64,000 nt of DNA. Origin: JAKACA01 sp052143575. Lineage in GTDB: Bacteria > Actinomycetota > Acidimicrobiia > Acidimicrobiales > Bog-793. Location of the stretch: the NCBI GenBank assembly GCA_052143575.1, contig JBKQSP010000054.1, positions 1 to 64,000 of the forward strand. Reading direction: 5' to 3'. The position numbers were made by a program, and so were the translations under genes. The notes beneath the pieces are model-generated. The model was given only the letters and a program-made list of their open reading frames with translations. It ran no database searches and had not been told where the DNA came from. Below are positions 9,202-17,139 of this stretch, piece by piece; position 1 is the first letter of the stretch; the number at the start of each line of letters is the position of its first letter.

Positions 9202-10875
9202 GTGGCCGGCGGCGAGCGTCTTGCAGCTGTGAAACGCCGCCAGTTCCTCAAGGTCGCCGGAGGTGTGGTCGCAACGGTGGCAACGGGGTCCACCGCCTCG
9301 GCTTGCTCGACCTCAAAGACCGGTGGCGGCCCGAAGCCGACCGCCACGAGCGGGGCGACCACGACCACCGGCACGAGGGCGACGACATCGCCCTCCAGCA
9401 CGACGAGCGTGGTGGGACGCCAGCCCTCGCCGAGCGATTGGGCGTCGCTCGGTCGCTCCCTGCAGGGCGAACTCGTGCTCCCCGGCTCCTCGGCCTACCG
9501 CACGGCCGGACAGAGCTACAACCCGGTCTTCGACGACGCCCGCCCTCGCGCCATCGCCTACGTCTCCTCGGCGGCCGACGCCGCCCAGGCAATTGGCTTC
9601 GGGCGGCAGCACGGCGTGCCCCTCTCCATCCGCTCGGGAGGCCACTGCTACGGCGGCTGGTCGACCGGCTCCGGTCTCGTCATCGATGTCTCCCGGCTCA
9701 ACGATGTCGTCTTCGACCCGGCGACTGCCACCGCCTCGGTGGGCGCCGGCTGCCACCTCGTGGATCTCTATGCAGCCCTGGCGCCTCATTCTGTGGCCGT
9801 TCCGGGAGGCTCCTGCCCGACCGTCGGCATCGCCGGACTGACACTCGGGGGCGGGCTCGGGGTGCTCGGGCGCCGCTTCGGACTGACGTGCGACAACCTC
9901 GTCGAAGCCGACGTCGTCCTCGCCTCGGGCGAGCTCGTGACGGCGAACGCCAACGAGCACGCCGACCTGTTCTGGGCACTGCGCGGAGCGGGGGGCGGCA
10001 ACTTCGGGGTCGTGACGCAGTTCCGTTTCTCCACCCACCCGATCGGCGATCTCGGCTTGTTCACCCTCGTGTGGCCGTGGACGGCGGCCGCCCGCGTCAT
10101 CGCCGCCTGGCAGCAGTGGGCTCCCCTCAGCCCCGATGAGCTGTGGTCGAATTGCCTGCTCATCGCCGGCCAGTCCACTCCGTCCGGCTACCTGCCCGTC
10201 GCCCGCGTCACCGGCGTCTACGTGGGAACGGAGACGGCGCTCGAGTCCGAGCTAGAGCCGTTCCTCGACGCCGTCGGCGTGGCGCCGTTCACGCGCTTTG
10301 TCGGCACGGCGCCCTATCTCGACACCATGATGATCGAGGCGGGATGCGAGAACGACACCGTTGCCGAGTGCCATCTGCCCAGCCAGGACCCGGCCGGTTT
10401 GCTGCAGCGAGCCCCCTTCGGCGCCAAGTCCGACATCCTGACGGGCACGGCGGGTCCAGCTGCCATCGCAGCAATGATGGCGGCGGTGGAGGCCCGCCAG
10501 TCGTCCCCCGTCCTCGCCGGCGGCGGGATCGCCCTCGACGCCATGGGGGGAGCCATCAGTCGACTGGCTACCGATGCCACCGCCTTCGTGCATCGCGACG
10601 CCCGTTGCACGCTGCAGTACAGCGCCGGCTGGCAGGTCGGCGCTCCCGCTGCCACCGTCGTCAGCAACCGACGCTGGCTGCGATCGTCCTGGCAGTCGAT
10701 GCGGCCCTTTGTGAGCGGTCAGGCCTATCAGAACTACGCGGATCCGGAACTGGCGGGTTGGGCGGAGGCTTATTACGGCTCGAATCTGAGCCGCCTCGAG
10801 CAGGTGAAGGCCGCCTACAACCCGGACGATGTCTTTCAGTTCCCGCAAGCGGTGCCGGTGGCTGCTGGCCGCTGA
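9202..10875 (+). CDS. Secreted berberine-bridge-type FAD-linked oxidase
   Basis: 557-residue FAD-dependent oxidoreductase of the PCMH/BBE class. A Tat-type signal (KRRQFLK, then a hydrophobic stretch ending ASAC) suggests folded export and possible lipid anchoring. The FAD domain has RSGGHCYGG, whose His is the usual 8-alpha-histidyl FAD attachment point, and PGGSCPTVGIAG, whose Cys matches the 6-S-cysteinyl site, so bicovalent flavin is likely. The C-terminal BBE motif is NYADPEL with YNPDDVF. AGGAGGGG at 9179 favours the GTG at 9202; a GTG at 9229 would start directly at the twin-arginine region. Substrate unknown, often sugars or alkaloid-like compounds. Confidence 0.87.
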   Translation: MAGGERLAAVKRRQFLKVAGGVVATVATGSTASACSTSKTGGGPKPTATSGATTTTGTRATTSPSSTTSVVGRQPSPSDWASLGRSLQGELVLPGSSAYRTAGQSYNPVFDDARPRAIAYVSSAADAAQAIGFGRQHGVPLSIRSGGHCYGGWSTGSGLVIDVSRLNDVVFDPATATASVGAGCHLVDLYAALAPHSVAVPGGSCPTVGIAGLTLGGGLGVLGRRFGLTCDNLVEADVVLASGELVTANANEHADLFWALRGAGGGNFGVVTQFRFSTHPIGDLGLFTLVWPWTAAARVIAAWQQWAPLSPDELWSNCLLIAGQSTPSGYLPVARVTGVYVGTETALESELEPFLDAVGVAPFTRFVGTAPYLDTMMIEAGCENDTVAECHLPSQDPAGLLQRAPFGAKSDILTGTAGPAAIAAMMAAVEARQSSPVLAGGGIALDAMGGAISRLATDATAFVHRDARCTLQYSAGWQVGAPAATVVSNRRWLRSSWQSMRPFVSGQAYQNYADPELAGWAEAYYGSNLSRLEQVKAAYNPDDVFQFPQAVPVAAGR

Positions 10876-10890
10876 GGCGTCGAGGCTCGC

Positions 10891-11964
10891 TTAGTCGAGG
10901 ACGCGGACGCAGAGCACCGGGGGCAACCCGGAGGAGACGAGGCGCCAGCTCTGGCCCCGATCGAGGGAGGCGAACAACTGACCGGCTCGCGTTCCGAACA
11001 CGAGGGGGTAGGGAGACGTGTGTCCGATCGCAAAGGCGTCCGAAACCACCGTGGTGTGGGCGTGCTCGGATGAGAGGCCGTCCCCGAGCATCACCCAGCG
11101 CCCTCCGCTATCGGTCGTTCGGTACACACGAGGGCGCCCTTCGGGACTGCAGGGGTACCACTCCGACTCGAGCGGGAACACATAGGCGGTGTTCGGCTCC
11201 ACGACGTGGCACACGACGGCGAACCCGAAGTCCGTCGGGAGGCCGTCAGGTTCCCCCGCACCGCTCACGCGCCTCCAGCTGTCACCGCCGTTCTCCGAGT
11301 GGTACGTGCCGGTGTCGGTCTGGGCGAAGAGCGAGTCCGGCTCCGCCGCGTCCATGGCCAGCTTGTAGATCTGTCGCCGAGGCCCACGCCAGTCGTCTGC
11401 CGGGTGCATGGCGATGCCACCGTTCTTCGCCAGCCACGTCTCGCCGCCATCATCGGAGCGGTAGATGCCGCCACTGCCGATGGCCACGGTGATCCGTCCG
11501 GGCCGGTCAGCGTGGGTGAGAACGGTGTGGAGCCGATCGCCCGGCGGCTCCCAGCCGGCGCGGTCCGGCAGGTCCCAGAGACCGCGAACCAGCTCGAAGG
11601 TAATGCCGTCGCTGGAACGGAAGAGGGCTGCCGGGTCGACGCCGGCGAGAACGGGCTGCGCCCCCGGCGAGGGGGGGATGCTGAGGTCGAGCTGGAGCTG
11701 GCAGACACGGCCGAGGACGGCATCGACGTCGTCGGGGAACGTCAACGTGGTCGCCGTCGACACACCCCAGGTCTCGCCGTCGTCGTCACTCACGAAGAGG
11801 GCAGGTTCTCCGACCGGGTCGACGGTGGCGGCGTAGTAACGCAATCCGACCTGCAGGAAGGCAGGTACTCGGTGGCCCTTGAAGTACGGGCCGTCCAGAA
11901 CGCCATCGCTGACGAAGAAGAGGCCGAGTGTCGTACCGACGGCGACCGGGAGGTGGTCGGTCAT
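10891..11964 (-). CDS. BNR/Asp-box beta-propeller protein (sialidase-like fold)
   Basis: 357-residue protein built of repeats carrying Asp-box motifs: SDDDGETW, SDDGGETW, SENGGDSW, TTDSGGRW and LDRGQSW. These mark the turns of a beta-propeller as in photosynthesis-stability-factor and exo-alpha-sialidase-like proteins. No signal peptide is seen from the ATG at 11964, and no catalytic sialidase residues can be identified, so enzymatic function is not claimed. An earlier start (12072) is possible but lacks a good ribosome site. It converges on the flavin oxidase gene, 15 bases apart. Confidence 0.75.
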   Translation of the reverse strand: MTDHLPVAVGTTLGLFFVSDGVLDGPYFKGHRVPAFLQVGLRYYAATVDPVGEPALFVSDDDGETWGVSTATTLTFPDDVDAVLGRVCQLQLDLSIPPSPGAQPVLAGVDPAALFRSSDGITFELVRGLWDLPDRAGWEPPGDRLHTVLTHADRPGRITVAIGSGGIYRSDDGGETWLAKNGGIAMHPADDWRGPRRQIYKLAMDAAEPDSLFAQTDTGTYHSENGGDSWRRVSGAGEPDGLPTDFGFAVVCHVVEPNTAYVFPLESEWYPCSPEGRPRVYRTTDSGGRWVMLGDGLSSEHAHTTVVSDAFAIGHTSPYPLVFGTRAGQLFASLDRGQSWRLVSSGLPPVLCVRVLD

Positions 11965-12129
11965 CCGTGCCCGGAAGCTCGAGCGCTCTAGATCCAATCC
12001 ACCTGCTCCTTCACGGTGCCGACCTGTCTCCGATGCGGGGGAGACGCGCAGCTCATCCGCACCCTGCATCATGGAGGATAACCACCGATCGCTGGGATGT
12101 GGCGGATGCCAGGTGACGAGAACGGCGCC

Positions 12130-13092
12130 TCAGGGCCCGTCGGGCGCACCGGTCGCTTCTAGCCGCGTGCGTGGGCCGGCGGCGGAGACCTTGCTCGGCA
12201 CGGGATGGCCGAGCAAGGTGGCGAGCGTGTCTGCCGCCGCGATGACACCGTCGATGTCGATGCCGCTCGGCAGACCGAGATCGTCCAAGAGGGCGACGAA
12301 GTCCTCCGTGGCGAGATTGCCGCCGGCTCCGGCGGCAAAGGGTGAGCCTCCGAGCCCACCCACGGCGGTATCGAAGCGCCTCACTCCCGCCTGCAGGGCG
12401 ACGTAGGCGTTCAGCAGGCCGGTACCGCGCGTCTCGTGCAGGTGGAGGCCGACGTCCGTTCCGGTCAAGGACAACAGCTGGTCCATCAGGCGAGGCGTTG
12501 CCATCCCGGTCGTGTCGGCGAGCGTGAGGGCGTGGCAGCCTGCCTCCTCGAGGCGCCTGCAGAGCCCCTGCACCTCGTCCGGATCGATGTCACCCTCGTA
12601 GGGGGAGCCGAAGGCGCACGAGACGACGGCGTCCACCGGCACGCCGGCCGCGCCCGCCAGCTCACAGACCGCTGCCACCTCCAGCAGGGATGCCTCGATC
12701 GAGCGGTGGACATTGCGCTCGTTGTAGGTGGCCGAGGCCGAGATCGTGACCGTGAGCTCGTCAACGCCGGCTTCCAGAGCCGCCACCGCCCCACGGCGGT
12801 TGGGCACGAGTGCCGTCAGTCGGAAGCTCGCCCGTGCGCCCAGCAAGGCGATGACCTCGGCCGCTCCGGCCATGGCGGGAACGGCACGTTCTGAGACGAA
12901 GCTGACGGCTTCGATCCAGGAACACCCGGCGGCGGCGAGCTGGTCGACGAGGCCGGCTCGGTCGCGAGGTGGCAGGGGGTGTTCCGACTGCAGGCCGTCG
13001 CGAGGGCCGACCTCGCGGATGGCGACCCCCGCCGGGGGGCGTTCGGGCGATTGCTCGAGCGTCGCCGACCCGGTTCGAGGCACGGTCGGCAC
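12130..13092 (-). CDS. HMG-CoA-lyase-like protein lacking the catalytic Cys
   Basis: About 320 residues with the HMGL TIM-barrel signature REVGPRDGLQSE near residues 26-37, whose Arg and Asp are catalytic in 3-hydroxy-3-methylglutaryl-CoA lyase. CAFGSPYEGD and ADTTGMATP follow in the expected order. Metal-site histidines are kept in HLHETRG, although the canonical Asp is Glu. The glycine-rich loop normally carries the catalytic Cys (GGCPF) but here reads GGSPFAAGAGGN. The fold is secure; true HMG-CoA cleavage is doubtful. The GTG at 13092 is one of several start choices (TTG 13104, GTG 13083). Divergent from the riboflavin kinase gene with almost no spacer. Confidence 0.82.
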   Translation of the reverse strand: MPTVPRTGSATLEQSPERPPAGVAIREVGPRDGLQSEHPLPPRDRAGLVDQLAAAGCSWIEAVSFVSERAVPAMAGAAEVIALLGARASFRLTALVPNRRGAVAALEAGVDELTVTISASATYNERNVHRSIEASLLEVAAVCELAGAAGVPVDAVVSCAFGSPYEGDIDPDEVQGLCRRLEEAGCHALTLADTTGMATPRLMDQLLSLTGTDVGLHLHETRGTGLLNAYVALQAGVRRFDTAVGGLGGSPFAAGAGGNLATEDFVALLDDLGLPSGIDIDGVIAAADTLATLLGHPVPSKVSAAGPRTRLEATGAPDGP

Positions 13093-13127
13093 GCTAGCTG
13101 GCAAGCCGCAACGGTAGCCTCGAGTCC

Positions 13128-13523
13128 GTGGCGACAGACGGGGAGCTCGTGCTCGAAGGGGTGGTCGTGACGGGGGACCACCGGGGGAGGGAGCTCGGCT
13201 TCCCGACGGCCAATGTCGAGTTGCCGGCGGGAACCGTGCTGCCTCCCGACGGCGTGTACGGCGGCTGGTTCGAGCGAAGTGACGGGAGCTGTTTCGTAGC
13301 CGCCATCTCTGTCGGGACGCGGCCCACCTACTACCGCGAGGGCGGTGGGCGTCTCCTCGAGGCCTACCTGCTTGACTTCGACGGTGATCTCTACGGGGAG
13401 CGCGTGCGTGTCGGAGTCGGCCCCCTCGTGAGAGGTCAGGCCCGTTTCGAGGACAGCGAGGAGCTCACCGACCAGATGCGCCGCGACGTCGAAGCCGTTC
13501 GAGCGGCCACCGAACGGGGCTGA
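13128..13523 (+). CDS. Stand-alone riboflavin kinase domain protein
   Basis: 131-residue protein equivalent to the C-terminal flavokinase domain of bifunctional RibF. It has RGRELGFPTANVE (ATP/phosphate loop) and PPDGVYGGWF, then ISVGTRPTYY, and ends in an acidic LLDFDGDLYGE segment. It would phosphorylate riboflavin to FMN. The adenylyltransferase (FAD synthetase) half of RibF is absent and there is no room for it upstream, because the HMGL-like gene starts within about 35 bases. Either a full RibF lies elsewhere or FAD synthesis is separate. Confidence 0.85.
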   Translation: MATDGELVLEGVVVTGDHRGRELGFPTANVELPAGTVLPPDGVYGGWFERSDGSCFVAAISVGTRPTYYREGGGRLLEAYLLDFDGDLYGERVRVGVGPLVRGQARFEDSEELTDQMRRDVEAVRAATERG

Positions 13524-13646
13524 GGACGGCCGACGGCTTCCGCTCTGGCCGTCGCCTCGCTCCTCCCCGAGGGTCCTGCGCCTCCGAGCGGTGTGCCATG
13601 CTGGATAGAGTTGTAACCGTCGGGGGCAGGCGGAACCGACGTCCTT

Positions 13647-13720
13647 GGTGGTCGTAGCTCAGTTGGCAGAGCGCCAGGTTGTGGTCCTGGAAGTCGGGGG
13701 TTCAAGTCCCCTCGGCCACC
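13647..13720 (+). tRNA. tRNA-His (GTG)
   Basis: Full cloverleaf. The 7-base acceptor stem pairs GTGGTCG with CGGCCAC, and the anticodon stem CCAGG/CCTGG encloses TTGTGGT with anticodon GTG at 13681-13683. The T arm is GGGGG-TTCAAGT-CCCC. G at 13647 opposite C73 at 13720 is the G-1:C73 identity pair of tRNA-His. CCA is not encoded. Confidence 0.96.
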
Positions 13721-13820
13721 CTTTTTGCACAGCGCTTCTTCGCGCTCGCAGCCGAGCCGCGAGGGGCCCGGCCTGTTTGTCGCGAAGTAGGGCACAGCGA
13801 CTAGTCTGGCAATTCGCCAG

Positions 13821-13897
13821 GCGCCTCTAGCTCAATTTGGCAGAGCAACGGACTCTTAATCCGCAGGTTCTGGGTTCGAGTCCCAGGGGGCGCACCA
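13821..13897 (+). tRNA. tRNA-Lys (CTT), CCA encoded
   Basis: The acceptor stem pairs GCGCCTC with GGGGCGC. The anticodon loop is CTCTTAA with anticodon CTT. The T arm is CTGGG-TTCGAGT-CCCAG. ACCA follows at 13894-13897, so the CCA end is encoded. It lies 100 bases after tRNA-His. Confidence 0.95.
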
Positions 13898-14019
13898 GGA
13901 AGGTGTAAGACCACGCCTGATCTGTCACAGATCGATCACGCGTGATGTGGAACGCAGTAACGGTTGATCCGTGACACCGCCGGCCAGCGCATCAGGCAGG
14001 GTTCCCCTTCTTCTCGCCG

Positions 14020-15049
14020 CTAGCCGATGACGAACCAGGCGATTCGGAAGGGCACCGACAGGAGGGCTGTCAGATAGATCGTGAAGGAGCTCCGGCGCGC
14101 GTCGGCGACGACACCTGCGACGGCAGCTCCCTTCAGGTAATCCTGCATCGTCGCGAGGATCAGACTGGACTCACTGAGGGCGACTCCCGTGACGGTCACA
14201 CTGTCCACAAACGTGAGGGCGGGTGGCTTCACCTTGACGAGCCCGCTGCGGGAGAACTCGGCGACGCCGTCCACGTGCACAGCAACGCCCTTCGGGTTTG
14301 AGGCGAGCACCGCCGGTCCTTTGCCATTCGTCGTGGCGGAAACAGCGGGAGCGGTGTTGTGGGAATTGTGATGCTGGCCTCGAGGGCACTCCCGTACCAA
14401 CCGTCGTCGCCCAGAGGGCTGGAGACGGGTTGGCCGTGGCCGTCAGCATCGCGGCCACCCCAACGCTCAGGCTGTCTCCTCCGCCGTCAATTCCCTGCAC
14501 GGCGACACCCCACCGATGCCTAAGACGCCCGCGGCCGAAATCCCCGCGCCGGCGACGCCCACTACGCCGGCGCCGCCCTGCTCGCCGTCGCCCCCCGTGC
14601 CTACGACGCCGGCACCGCCTAAACTCTCGCCCTTCGTACCTGCCGAACCTGGATTGCCAGTGCCTCTGACACCAATCGAGCCGGTTCCGGAGACGCCGAT
14701 GCCGACCGGTGAGGAGCCCACGACTCCGTAGGCAGCGCCGACACCGACAACGCCCGTACTTGCGCCCCCGGGCGTGACGGTGGTGTCACGTCGGGCTGGA
14801 GAGGAGGGCATATTCGGTGCCTTGCGTGACGCTGTCACTCGTGCTCGTTCCGACGCCCGTCCGCGCCGTCGCACCCGTGTTGTCCTCTCCAAGAAGGACC
14901 GCACTGTCCTCGGTGGCACTCGCCGGTTGGGCGGAGATCAGCGAGTCGGCCGCAAGGCCCGCCAGCCCGGCGGCCCCTGCCAGCAGGACCGCTCTCCTGG
15001 ACTTCGCACCTCGTGTCGCCGAGTCGGCTGTTGGCGCGTCCGTTCCCAT
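14020..15049 (-). pseudogene. Frameshifted secreted Gly/Val-rich repeat protein
   Basis: Minus-strand remnant of a secreted protein like the intact one at 46080-47234. An ATG at 15049 with AAGGGAGA upstream opens an N-terminus with a Tat-like motif (SRRAVLLAG) and an ASATEDSAVLLGEDN segment. This frame stops at 14786. The Gly/Val-rich repeats (GVVGVGAAYGVVGSSP and more) continue in another frame to about 14490, and the next parts alternate between frames. The C-terminus (FTIYLTALL to RIAWFVIG) returns in the second frame and resembles the paralogue's FTINLTAAP to VAWFVIG. At least three frame changes are needed, so it is a pseudogene unless the assembly is poor here. Confidence 0.75.
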
Positions 15050-15672
15050 CGGTCTCCCTTGGCTGCTCTCGAGGTCTTGAGCAACCGTACGCCGGAGCTG
15101 CCTCTCCACATCGGGGCATACCCCTAGTTTGGGATGCACCCCACCCTCATGTTTCCCTCGTCAGCAGCGCCGGCTGCGCGTGGCCTAGGTGTGGCGAGGG
15201 CCAGCAGCTTCTCTGCAACCAAGGCTGGCGTCTCCGTGCCGTCGAGACCGACCGCTCCGAGGAGAGCATCTGCGCCTCACACAGAGCCCTGAGATCCCCG
15301 GTCTCCTACCAGCCGGCTTCGCTTCGCCCAGGTGGGTTGAGCACGCCTGCGCAGCGAGTCGAACCTTCTGCGTCGGCCCGTCGATCTCGAGCAGGAATGT
15401 CTGCTCGAAAGGATTCAGGAGCTTGTCCTGGTTCACCGCGATGCCGCAGACGAACATGGCTACGTCGTGCCCGGCGAGGAGTTTCTTGCAGGCGAGATCG
15501 ACCCCACACCCAACGATGCGATCGAAACCCCTCTGCGTCCGGGCTCGAGTGCCCGCCGGGAGGCGACAGCTCCGTTCGTGTAGCGCGAATGTGTCATTGG
15601 ACCCTATTGGCTGCATGGGTGCGGCTTCATGCTGATTGCGCCCTTTGAGGCCCTCTTCGTTGGAGGTGGAAC
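15050..15672. other. Gene-poor spacer with a possible coding remnant
   Basis: No complete gene is convincing here. On the plus strand, a start-less open frame from about 15338 to 15583 reads like protein (LEQECLLERIQELVL, later VVPGEEFLAGEIDP) and ends in TAG; it could be the tail of a decayed gene. The opposite strand is also open, so coding direction is not certain. No RNA gene or repeat is recognised. Confidence 0.3.
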
Positions 15673-16860
15673 ATGAGTAAGTTCCGCATGGTCGGCCTTT
15701 TCGCGCTGTTCTCGGCCGGAGCAGTCGTCCTCCCCCTCGTGGCGTGTGGCACGACTGCGGTTGCCGCCAATCCGCACTCCGCATCGCCGATCGGAAAGCA
15801 GCTGGCGGAGCTGAACGGCTCCGACACCGTCGCCGGCGACGAGTTTGGCTATTCGGTGGCCGTCTCGGGCACGACCGCCATAGTCGGGGCTGAGTATCAT
15901 GCCTTTGCCGGCGGGGCGTACGTGTTCACGAAGACCCCAACTGGCTGGAAGCAGACGGCCGAGCTGAGTCCTTCCGACGGCGCCACTGCCGGTGACTTCG
16001 GCACCTCGGTGGCCATTTCGGGTGCCACCGCCGTCGTGGGTGCGTCGGGCGTGGCGCGAGCGTACATGTTCGCCAAAGGTGCAACCGGCTGGAAGCAGAC
16101 AGCCGTGCTGAAGGGCTCCTTCTCCTTCGGCGCTTCGGTGGCCGTCTCGGGCAACACCGTCGTCGTGGGTGCCCCGAACGCCGCCAGCGGCGCCGGTCGC
16201 GCCTACATCTTCACCACATCCGCGACCGGGTGGAAGCAGGCAGCCGTGCTGAAGGGCTCCGACACCAAGGCCGGCGTCTACCCGGTTGGCGACCAATTCG
16301 GAACCTCGGTCGCTATCTCCGGAACCACCGCCGTGATCGGGGCAAACTGCCATGCAAAGAACGCCGGTCGAGCGTACGTTTTCACCAAGACCACAACGGG
16401 TTGGAAGCAAGCGGCCGAGCTGAAAGGCTCCGACACGGTGGCCTTCAATTACTTCGGCTGGTCAGTGGCCGTCGCAGGCACGACAGTCGTCGTGGGTGCT
16501 GATGATGCTGCTTACGGTGCCGGCCGGGCGTACGTGTTCACCAAGACCGCCAAGGGCTGGAAGCAAGCAGCCGAGCTGAAGGGCTCCGACACCGTCGCCG
16601 GCGACTCCTTCGGATACTCGGTGGCCGTCTCGGGCACGACTGCGGTCGTAGGTGCCAACTACCACGCGAACGGTGCCGGCCGGGCGTACGTGTTCACCTT
16701 GACCGCCAAGGGCTGGAAGCAAGCAGCCGAGCTGAAGGGCTCCGACACCGTCGCCGGCGACTCGTTCGGATACTCGGCGGCCGTCTCGGGTACGACCGCG
16801 GTCGTGGGTGGCAACTGCCACGCCAACTATGCCGGCAGGGCGTACGTCTTCGAGGCATGA
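15673..16860 (+). CDS. FG-GAP repeat putative lipoprotein
   Basis: 395 residues, predicted surface protein. The N-terminal hydrophobic stretch ends LPLVAC-G, a good lipobox, so it may be lipid anchored. The rest consists of seven or so repeats of about 50 residues with the pattern GSDTVAGDxFGYSVAVSG, TTAVVGA, GRAYVFT and GWKQAAELK, which is the FG-GAP beta-propeller repeat of integrin-like and bacterial surface proteins. The last copies are nearly identical. GGAGGT precedes the ATG at 15673. Role unknown, probably adhesion or binding at the cell surface. Confidence 0.85.
   Translation: MSKFRMVGLFALFSAGAVVLPLVACGTTAVAANPHSASPIGKQLAELNGSDTVAGDEFGYSVAVSGTTAIVGAEYHAFAGGAYVFTKTPTGWKQTAELSPSDGATAGDFGTSVAISGATAVVGASGVARAYMFAKGATGWKQTAVLKGSFSFGASVAVSGNTVVVGAPNAASGAGRAYIFTTSATGWKQAAVLKGSDTKAGVYPVGDQFGTSVAISGTTAVIGANCHAKNAGRAYVFTKTTTGWKQAAELKGSDTVAFNYFGWSVAVAGTTVVVGADDAAYGAGRAYVFTKTAKGWKQAAELKGSDTVAGDSFGYSVAVSGTTAVVGANYHANGAGRAYVFTLTAKGWKQAAELKGSDTVAGDSFGYSAAVSGTTAVVGGNCHANYAGRAYVFEA
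16395..16860 (+). repeat. 156-base tandem repeat inside FG-GAP gene
   Basis: Three units of period 156 bases (52 codons), starting near 16395, 16551 and 16707. The last two are almost identical over most of their length (for example AAGGGCTGGAAGCAAGCAGC at 16552 and at 16708). The near identity at DNA level points to recent unit duplication or conversion. Confidence 0.8.
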
Positions 16861-17139
16861 GACGACGGGCGGTTCGGCCGGAAGTGAGGATCGCTAAGGC
16901 CAGCTTGTGATTGACGTTGCAGGGCGAATTGACCGGCCAGTAAACCCCCCGAGGAATTTGAAGCCCTAGCAAACCGCAGGCTGCAGGTTCATAATCGGAG
17001 GTGGTTGAGGTGTGCGGGCAAGGCCCGGTACCTCGGCTTGTGGGTAGACATGGAAGCGCCTCAGAAGAGGTGCCACGGTCCTCCGAACCCTAGGTCGCCC
17101 CCGACACCTCCTCCGAGCAACACGGGAAGGGGAGTCATC

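Noticed and set aside
7778..9232. 484-codon plus-strand open frame over the two phosphoribosyltransferases
   Set aside because: The minus strand carries both PRPP-binding motifs in full-length enzymes; the plus frame has none.
13900..13960. Short inverted repeats after tRNA-Lys (GATCTGTCACAGATC, ATCACGCGTGAT)
   Set aside because: Too short, without a T-run, to claim a terminator or attachment site with confidence.
15604..16821. Minus-strand open frames with repeated Gly/Arg/His-rich units
   Set aside because: They are the antisense of the FG-GAP repeats at 15673-16860.
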